From Pseudomonas sp. ANT_H4 (GTDB lineage: Bacteria; Pseudomonadota; Gammaproteobacteria; Pseudomonadales; Pseudomonadaceae): a DNA stretch of 56,777 nt. Positions within the stretch are counted from its first letter, which is position 1. Every line of letters begins with the position of its first letter. Location of the stretch: contig NZ_VOBG01000033.1 in the NCBI RefSeq assembly GCF_008369295.1, positions 1 to 56,777 of the forward strand, given 5' to 3'. A model generated the notes under the pieces. The model made no database searches. It was not told the origin of the DNA and worked only from the letters and a program-made list of their open reading frames with translations. The translations under genes and the position numbers were made by a program. Of the stretch, positions 52,130 through 56,777 are shown piece by piece.

Positions 52130-52185
52130 GCTACAAGCTTCAAGTTGTAAGCCGCAAGCTTGGAGCTAATGGCTTGAAGCTTGCC
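52130..52185. repeat. In-phase array of degenerate 7-bp repeats after argC
   Basis: Eight consecutive heptads start 5 bases after the argC stop: GCTACAA, GCTTCAA, GTTGTAA, GCCGCAA, GCTTGGA, GCTAATG, GCTTGAA, GCTTGCC. The order (GCTTCAA, GTTnnAA, then GCCGCAA) resembles the array between prkA and yeaH, so both belong to one dispersed family. Confidence 0.75.
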
Positions 52186-52197
52186 ACGGCCCCCATA

Positions 52198-52222
52198 ATA
52201 GTTGACCGTTTTTCTAGGAGAA
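52198..52222 (+). promoter_or_regulatory. Possible IscR-like site upstream of erpA
   Basis: ATAGTTGACC at 52198-52207 matches the left half of the E. coli type 1 IscR consensus at 9 of 10 positions; the right half matches poorly. erpA is a known IscR target in other bacteria, which adds weight, but it could also be part of the promoter. Confidence 0.35.
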
Positions 52223-52277
52223 GCGGATAATGGTCGCCATCACGCATATGGCGGCGCTACGCCGGGAGATAATCAGC

Positions 52278-52628
52278 ATGAGCGTTGAATCCTTCACCCC
52301 CACGGTTTTGCAATTCACCCACGGTGCTGCGCACAAGGTGAAGAGCCTGGTCGATGAAGAGGGTAATGATCGCTTGAAGCTGCGCGTATTTGTTACGGGC
52401 GGCGGTTGTTCAGGGTTTCAGTACGGTTTCACTTTCGATGAAGATGTGGCCGATGATGACACCATCGTCGAGCGCGAGGGCGTAAGCCTGGTCGTCGACC
52501 CTATGAGCTTCCAGTACTTGGCAGGCGCCGAGGTGGATTACCAGGAAGGTCTGGAAGGCTCACGTTTCGTGATCAAGAACCCGAATGCGACCACAACTTG
52601 TGGTTGTGGGTCTTCGTTCTCGATCTGA
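52278..52628 (+). CDS. erpA: Iron-sulfur cluster insertion protein ErpA
   Basis: A 116-residue A-type carrier that delivers Fe-S clusters to apo-proteins. Seen: the three conserved cysteines in GGGCSGFQYGFTF and TTCGCGSSFSI at the C-terminus, with RVFVTGGG between. The start is MSVESFTPTVLQF with GGGAG upstream; an earlier in-frame ATG at 52230 would add 16 non-conserved residues. It is followed by a strong terminator. Confidence 0.95.
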   Translation: MSVESFTPTVLQFTHGAAHKVKSLVDEEGNDRLKLRVFVTGGGCSGFQYGFTFDEDVADDDTIVEREGVSLVVDPMSFQYLAGAEVDYQEGLEGSRFVIKNPNATTTCGCGSSFSI

Positions 52629-52643
52629 TCGCTAGCGGATTGG

Positions 52644-52686
52644 GCAAAGCGCCGCTTGGTTCTAATGGAGCCAAGCGGCGTTTTGC
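52644..52686. terminator. Bidirectional terminator between erpA and anmK
   Basis: CGCCGCTTGG (52650-52659) pairs with CCAAGCGGCG (52671-52680); the stem extends outward through GCAAA/TTTGC and inward. It is followed by TTTTGC and preceded by GCAAA, so it can serve both convergent genes. Confidence 0.9.
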
Positions 52687-52696
52687 TATCTGGGGC

Positions 52697-53788
52697 TCAG
52701 GCAGGGTAGATCGCGCCGAGTACTCGCAGCCCCCGGGCGCCTGTGACGCTTGGGCGGTTGGCGGCGATGCCTTCAAGACAACAGTGGGCCAGCCAGGCGA
52801 AGGCCATGGCTTCGACCCAGTCAGGATCTACGCCGCAAGTGGCGGTGCTGCTGACGTGTGTGTCGGGTAGCCGCGCGCGCAAGCGGCTCATCAGTGCGCC
52901 GTTGTGGGCGCCGCCGCCGCACACCAGCAGGGTTTCGGTCCGCAATTGGGCGGCTTGCAGCGACTCGACGATGGTCTGGGCGGTCAGTTCAAGCAGTGTG
53001 GCTTGAACGTCCTCAGCGGCGAACTCGGGTAGTCGACGGAGATGGTGTTCCAGCCAGCCAAGGTTGAACACTTCGCGCCCGGTACTTTTCGGGCCTTGTG
53101 TCAGGAAGAAGGGGTCGCTCAGCAAAGCCTTGAGCAGTAGCGGCTCAATGTTTCCGCTGGCAGCCCATTGGCCGTTACGGTCAAAGTTCTCACCTCGCTG
53201 CTGATGAATCCAGGCATCAAGCAAGACATTGCCAGGGCCGCAGTCAAATCCGGCGACAGGCTTGCCGGTCTCGATCAGGCTCAGGTTACTGAAGCCACCC
53301 ACATTTAATACTGCGCGGTTGCCGTTGTGCTCGCTGAAGAGCGCCTCATGAAAAGCAGGCACCAACGGCGCACCTTGGCCGCCTGCGGCAACATCGCGAC
53401 TGCGAAAGTCACTGACGACAGTGATGCCGGTCAATTCGGTCAGCAGCGCTGGGTTGCCGATCTGCACCGTAAACCCGCGAGCGGGTTCATGACGAATGGT
53501 CTGCCCGTGGCTGCCGATCGCGCGAATGTGCTGGGGAGTGAGTTTCTGTTGTTCCAGTAATGCATGAATGCCTTGGGCTGCGAGCGTTACCCAGTTCTGT
53601 TGGGCAATGGCTGCGCGGGCAATTTCGTCCGGGCCGCTGGCGCAAAGGCCAAGCAGCTCGGTACGCAGGGATTCGGGCATTGGAATGTAGTGGGTGGAGA
53701 TCAACCTGATCGCCGGGCCTTGCTCGATCAGCGCAATGTCCAGGCCATCAAGGCTGGTCCCGGACATCACGCCTATATAGAGCGGCAT
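52697..53788 (-). CDS. anmK: Anhydro-N-acetylmuramic acid kinase
   Basis: A 363-residue sugar kinase of the ASKHA fold that opens and phosphorylates 1,6-anhydro-MurNAc to MurNAc-6-phosphate in peptidoglycan recycling. Seen: YIGVMSGTSLDGLDIALIEQ at the start, IGSHGQTIRHEP, NVGGFSNLSLIE, GFDCGPGNVLLDAWI, LLVCGGGAHNGALM and the C-terminal EAMAFAWLA. It follows the mepM-like peptidase by three bases, so both are made from one transcript: wall hydrolysis and recycling together. Confidence 0.95.
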   Translation of the reverse strand: MPLYIGVMSGTSLDGLDIALIEQGPAIRLISTHYIPMPESLRTELLGLCASGPDEIARAAIAQQNWVTLAAQGIHALLEQQKLTPQHIRAIGSHGQTIRHEPARGFTVQIGNPALLTELTGITVVSDFRSRDVAAGGQGAPLVPAFHEALFSEHNGNRAVLNVGGFSNLSLIETGKPVAGFDCGPGNVLLDAWIHQQRGENFDRNGQWAASGNIEPLLLKALLSDPFFLTQGPKSTGREVFNLGWLEHHLRRLPEFAAEDVQATLLELTAQTIVESLQAAQLRTETLLVCGGGAHNGALMSRLRARLPDTHVSSTATCGVDPDWVEAMAFAWLAHCCLEGIAANRPSVTGARGLRVLGAIYPA

Positions 53789-53791
53789 GGC

Positions 53792-55210
53792 TCAGCGCTT
53801 CGCCGAGGCCAGCATGGTGGCCCGTTCCTGGTCCATGCGTGCCATTAGTGGCTGGCTCTGCTGCAGGAAGCGTGAGCGCTCTGCTTTGGCGATTGGATCG
53901 GCCATCGGCAGCTTTTGGCCCAGTGGGTCGACATGTACGCCGTTGACCTGGAATTCATAATGCAAATGCGGGCCGGTAGACAGGCCGGTGGTGCCGATGT
54001 AGCCGATTACCTGGCCTTGTTTGACGTTACCGCCAGTCTTGACGCCTTTGGCAAAGCCCTGCATGTGGCCGTAAAGCGTGCGATAGGCATTGCCGTGCTG
54101 GATGATCACGGTATTGCCATAGCCGCCGCGACGACCAGCCAGCAACACCTTGCCGTCTCCGGCTGCCTTGATCGGTGTGCCGCGAGGTGCCGCGTAGTCC
54201 ACACCTTTGTGGGCGCGGATTTTGTTCAGAATTGGATGCTTGCGGCCCATGGAGAAACGCGAGCTAATACGGGCGAAGTCAACCGGGGTGCGGATGAAAG
54301 CCTTGCGCATACTGTTGCCATCGGCGGTGTAGTAGCTGTTATTGCCTTGTTTGTTGGTGTAGCGCACGGCGGTGTAGGTCTTGCCACGGTTGGTGAACCG
54401 CGCCGAAAGGATATTGCCCGTGCCGACGACCTTGCCGTTGGCGACCTTTTGTTCGTAGATCACGTCGAACTCATCGCCTTGGCGAATATCCTGGGCGAAG
54501 TCGATGTCGTAGCCAAACACGCTGGCCATGTCCATGGTCATGCTGTGGGACAGGCCGGCGCGAGCAGCGGACTGTGACAGCGAGCTGTTGATAACACCGT
54601 GGATATAGGCGGAGCGCACCACGGGTTTGGTGGTGGTACGGTTGAAGGCGAAGCCTTTGGCTCCCTTGGTCAGGGTGATGCTTTCAAGGTCGCTGATACT
54701 GCTGTGCAGGTTATTCAGTTGGCCGTCGGGAGTCAGCTCGAATTCAAGCTTCTGGCCGTGTTTGAGCTGGGTGAACTGCTTGGCTTGCTTGTCGCTGGCC
54801 AGCACTTCATTAACCGTTGACGCCGGGAGGCCGACCTTTTCGAACAGCGTTGACAGCGTGTCGCCTTTGGCAACAATCACTTCGCGGTGTTCTGGGCCCT
54901 TCGCTACCTCTGGGGCGGTAGCTGGAGTCGCCTGGGCTGTTCCCTTGGTGTCGTCAGTGCTGTTTTCAATCTGCGCAAATGGCGATTCAACAGCGCCATT
55001 TGTGGCTTGTTGTGCGTCAGAAGCGTCTTGATCTTGTGTCTGTTGCTCAATCGGACTGTCTAAGTCGAGACTCAAGGTTGTTCGTTTGGCTTCTACGTCA
55101 CTGGAAGGGAATACCAGGAGTGCCAAGCTTAGAAGGGCGGCGATACCACTTGCGGCGAGCAGGTGGGTCTTCGGGTAAAGCGGCGGCGCTTTAGACGGTT
55201 CAGTGGTCAT
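53792..55210 (-). CDS. mepM: M23-family D,D-endopeptidase (MepM-like)
   Basis: A 472-residue murein hydrolase anchored to the inner membrane. Seen: membrane helix about 17-35 (LLAASGIAALLSLALLV), a disordered Ser/Thr/Gln region, an OapA/LysM-like part (REVIVAKGDTLSTLFEKVGL), and the LytM/M23 domain about 320-430 with zinc ligands HKGVDYA and HLHYEF (HxH) and the conserved GYGNTVIIQHG. Start chosen at MTTEPSKAPPLYPK, the usual Pseudomonas N-terminus; the ribosome site is weak and an in-frame ATG exists at 55258. It is divergent from tyrS. Confidence 0.93.
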   Translation of the reverse strand: MTTEPSKAPPLYPKTHLLAASGIAALLSLALLVFPSSDVEAKRTTLSLDLDSPIEQQTQDQDASDAQQATNGAVESPFAQIENSTDDTKGTAQATPATAPEVAKGPEHREVIVAKGDTLSTLFEKVGLPASTVNEVLASDKQAKQFTQLKHGQKLEFELTPDGQLNNLHSSISDLESITLTKGAKGFAFNRTTTKPVVRSAYIHGVINSSLSQSAARAGLSHSMTMDMASVFGYDIDFAQDIRQGDEFDVIYEQKVANGKVVGTGNILSARFTNRGKTYTAVRYTNKQGNNSYYTADGNSMRKAFIRTPVDFARISSRFSMGRKHPILNKIRAHKGVDYAAPRGTPIKAAGDGKVLLAGRRGGYGNTVIIQHGNAYRTLYGHMQGFAKGVKTGGNVKQGQVIGYIGTTGLSTGPHLHYEFQVNGVHVDPLGQKLPMADPIAKAERSRFLQQSQPLMARMDQERATMLASAKR

Positions 55211-55422
55211 AGGTGATTTTTGACTTTGAAAAAGTGAATTGGAAAAGATGACTGACATGATGAAGATGAAATAACTGTATAAAATATAACCAAATCATCT
55301 GTGACGCAAGCCTACGAACGCCGGGGTAGTGGAATGGTGTCCGTACGCAGGGCAAAACTTGTATTTAGTCCCTGATCTTGTATGGTTGGTTCCCTTTTGA
55401 ATCTGAGCCTTACGGGTCTGTT
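55211..55422. other. Divergent promoter region of mepM and tyrS
   Basis: 212 bases with an AT-rich block near 55270-55290 (ATAACTGTATAAAATATAACC) that could hold the mepM -10 on the minus strand. I see no clear -35/-10 pair for either gene and no T-box or other riboswitch. Confidence 0.4.
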
Positions 55423-56622
55423 ATGAAGTCGGTTGAAGAGCAGCTAGCGCTGATCAAACGTGGTGCGGAAGAACTGTTGGTCGAAGCCGAGCTGATCGAA
55501 AAGCTCAAGCGTGGTCAGCCCCTTCGTATTAAAGCTGGCTTCGATCCGACTGCGCCGGATCTGCACCTGGGCCATACCGTGCTTATTAATAAGCTGCGCC
55601 AGTTCCAGGAGCTGGGGCATCAGGTGATCTTCCTTATAGGTGACTTCACTGGGATGATCGGTGATCCCAGTGGCAAGAGTGCCACGCGTCCGGCCCTGAC
55701 CCGTGAACAGGTTCTCGATAATGCAGAGACCTATAAGACGCAGGTCTTCAAGATTCTTGATCCGGCCAAGACTGAGGTGGCTTTCAACTCCACCTGGATG
55801 GATCAGATGGGGCCGGCGGATTTCATTCGCCTGACGTCCCAATACACTGTTGCTCGAATGCTTGAGCGCGATGACTTCGATAAGCGTTACTCCACCAATC
55901 AGCCAATTGCTATCCATGAGTTCCTTTATCCGCTGGTTCAGGGTTACGACTCCGTGGCCTTGCGCGCTGATGTCGAGCTGGGTGGTACTGATCAGAAGTT
56001 CAACCTGCTGATGGGGCGTGAGCTGCAGCGTGCCTATGGGCAAGAAGCTCAATGCATTCTGACCATGCCTTTGCTGGAGGGGTTGGATGGTGTCAAGAAG
56101 ATGTCCAAGTCCTTGGGCAACTATGTAGGCATTCAGGAGGCGCCGGGCGTTATGTATGGCAAGCTGGTTTCCATTCCGGATGCGCTCATGTGGCGTTACT
56201 TCGAGCTGCTGAGCTTCCGTTCGATGGAAGAGATCAGTGCGCTGCGTGCTGATGTAGAGGCAGGGGCCAATCCTCGTGATGTGAAAATCAAGCTGGCGGA
56301 AGAAATCGTTGCGCGCTTCCATGGTGAGGAAGCTGCGGCCAGTGCTCATCGTGCTGCGGGCAACCGTATGAAGGATGGCGAGCTGCCGGACGATCTGCCT
56401 GAGGTTGAGTTGACTGCTGCTGAAGCGATGCCAATTGCGGCTGTGCTTAATAAGGCGGGCCTGGTGAAGAACTCTGCAGTAGCGCGGGACCTTCTGGGTT
56501 CTGGCGGTGTGCGTATAGATGGTGAGGTTGTAGATCGCACCTTTATATACGAGCTGGGCGCTACCCATGTTTGCCAGGCTGGCAAGAAGGCATTTGCGCG
56601 CATTACGCTCAAATTCGAATAA
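55423..56622 (+). CDS. tyrS: Tyrosyl-tRNA synthetase (TyrZ type)
   Basis: A 399-residue class I aminoacyl-tRNA synthetase. Seen: HIGH-type motif DLHLGHTVLINKL about 41-54, IGDFTGMIGDPSGKS, GGTDQKFNLLMGREL, the KMSKS loop in VKKMSKSLGN about 227-232, and a C-terminal S4 RNA-binding domain about 340-399. The KMSKS sequence and overall length place it in the TyrZ subgroup rather than the KFGKS-type TyrS. Start chosen at MKSVEEQLALIKRG; 15 earlier codons are in frame. The order mepM-tyrZ-rRNA operon matches what I recall of P. aeruginosa PA0667-PA0668.1. Confidence 0.96.
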   Translation: MKSVEEQLALIKRGAEELLVEAELIEKLKRGQPLRIKAGFDPTAPDLHLGHTVLINKLRQFQELGHQVIFLIGDFTGMIGDPSGKSATRPALTREQVLDNAETYKTQVFKILDPAKTEVAFNSTWMDQMGPADFIRLTSQYTVARMLERDDFDKRYSTNQPIAIHEFLYPLVQGYDSVALRADVELGGTDQKFNLLMGRELQRAYGQEAQCILTMPLLEGLDGVKKMSKSLGNYVGIQEAPGVMYGKLVSIPDALMWRYFELLSFRSMEEISALRADVEAGANPRDVKIKLAEEIVARFHGEEAAASAHRAAGNRMKDGELPDDLPEVELTAAEAMPIAAVLNKAGLVKNSAVARDLLGSGGVRIDGEVVDRTFIYELGATHVCQAGKKAFARITLKFE

Positions 56623-56637
56623 GTTTGAAATTAAGGG

Positions 56638-56665
56638 TTGACGGCAGATTCTGGAAGTCTATAAT
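56638..56665 (+). promoter_or_regulatory. Strong sigma-70 promoter, probable P1 of an rRNA operon
   Basis: TTGACG, a 16-base spacer and a perfect TATAAT, followed by a GC-rich discriminator (TCGCCC) typical of stringently controlled stable-RNA promoters. Confidence 0.75.
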
Positions 56666-56777
56666 TCGCCCACTTCCGGCGCAGTCGAAACGGAAAACTC
56701 CTTGGTAAACAAAGAGTTATGTAGGTTTCGATAGCGAGTTGCTTCAGTTCATCGAAGCCCAGAAGGAGTTGATAAGG
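56666..56777 (+). other. Probable rRNA operon leader, cut by the window end
   Basis: 112 bases after the strong promoter contain no open frame. The position after tyrZ matches a 16S-23S-5S operon in P. aeruginosa. No 16S sequence is reached, so this is inference from promoter type and gene order. Confidence 0.5.

Noticed and set aside
55211..55422. T-box or riboswitch upstream of tyrS
   Set aside because: No conserved T-box sequence or terminator is seen, and T-boxes are not normal in Pseudomonas.

Overview
The window is a stretch of Pseudomonas chromosome, most like the P. fluorescens group. The evidence is an uninterrupted run of core genes in the order I recall from P. aeruginosa PAO1 (roughly PA0574.1 to PA0668), GC-rich codon use, a REPIN of the P. 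fluorescens type (35169-35300) and recognisable Pseudomonas proteins (RmcA, Vfr, AmgK/MurU, AgtSR/AgtABCD). Species cannot be fixed from this alone.

Layout. 1-640 is the edge of a mobile region: the tail of an IS3-family transposase, an integrase gene cut by that IS, and a tRNA with anticodon CAU (641-717) that is the probable attachment site. 733-9151 (minus) holds the c-di-GMP enzyme RmcA and the macromolecular-synthesis cluster rpoD, dnaG, rpsU, with tsaD divergent. 10414-13161 holds plsY, folB-folK and cca. 13225-18115 (minus) is the stress operon prkA-yeaH-spoVR. 18400-26019 (minus) is lptD-surA-pdxA-rsmA-apaG-apaH-glpE, for outer-membrane assembly, B6 synthesis, rRNA methylation and dinucleotide turnover. 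26150-28615 (plus) is amgK-murU plus a membrane J-domain protein (peptidoglycan recycling). 29681-37439 (plus) holds a two-component system (agtSR) and an ABC importer (agtABCD), followed by an iron alcohol dehydrogenase.

38765-45008 (plus) is rpe-gph-trpE-trpG-trpD-trpC and a lipoate-ligase-like gene that runs tail-to-tail into vfr. 45899-50954 holds osmC-like, coq7, hinT, SDR, DUF805, nitronate-monooxygenase-like and hemJ genes. 51091-56622 holds argC, erpA, anmK, a mepM-like M23 peptidase and tyrS. The last 150 bases carry a strong promoter and what is probably an rRNA operon leader, cut off by the window end.

Most genes are conserved housekeeping genes, so the less-explained signals are mainly regulatory or small: (i) the Trp-codon-rich end of gph just upstream of trpE, which could be an in-frame trp leader peptide; (ii) two in-phase arrays of degenerate 7-bp repeats (16073-16188 and 52130-52185); (iii) a palindrome GTAGGG-CAAT-CCCTAC between agtR and agtA; (iv) nested inverted repeats upstream of vfr; (v) a tRNA promoter whose -10 box contains the rmcA stop codon; (vi) peptidoglycan-recycling genes beside a two-component system reported to respond to peptidoglycan sugars. 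No CRISPR array, prophage or defence island is visible.
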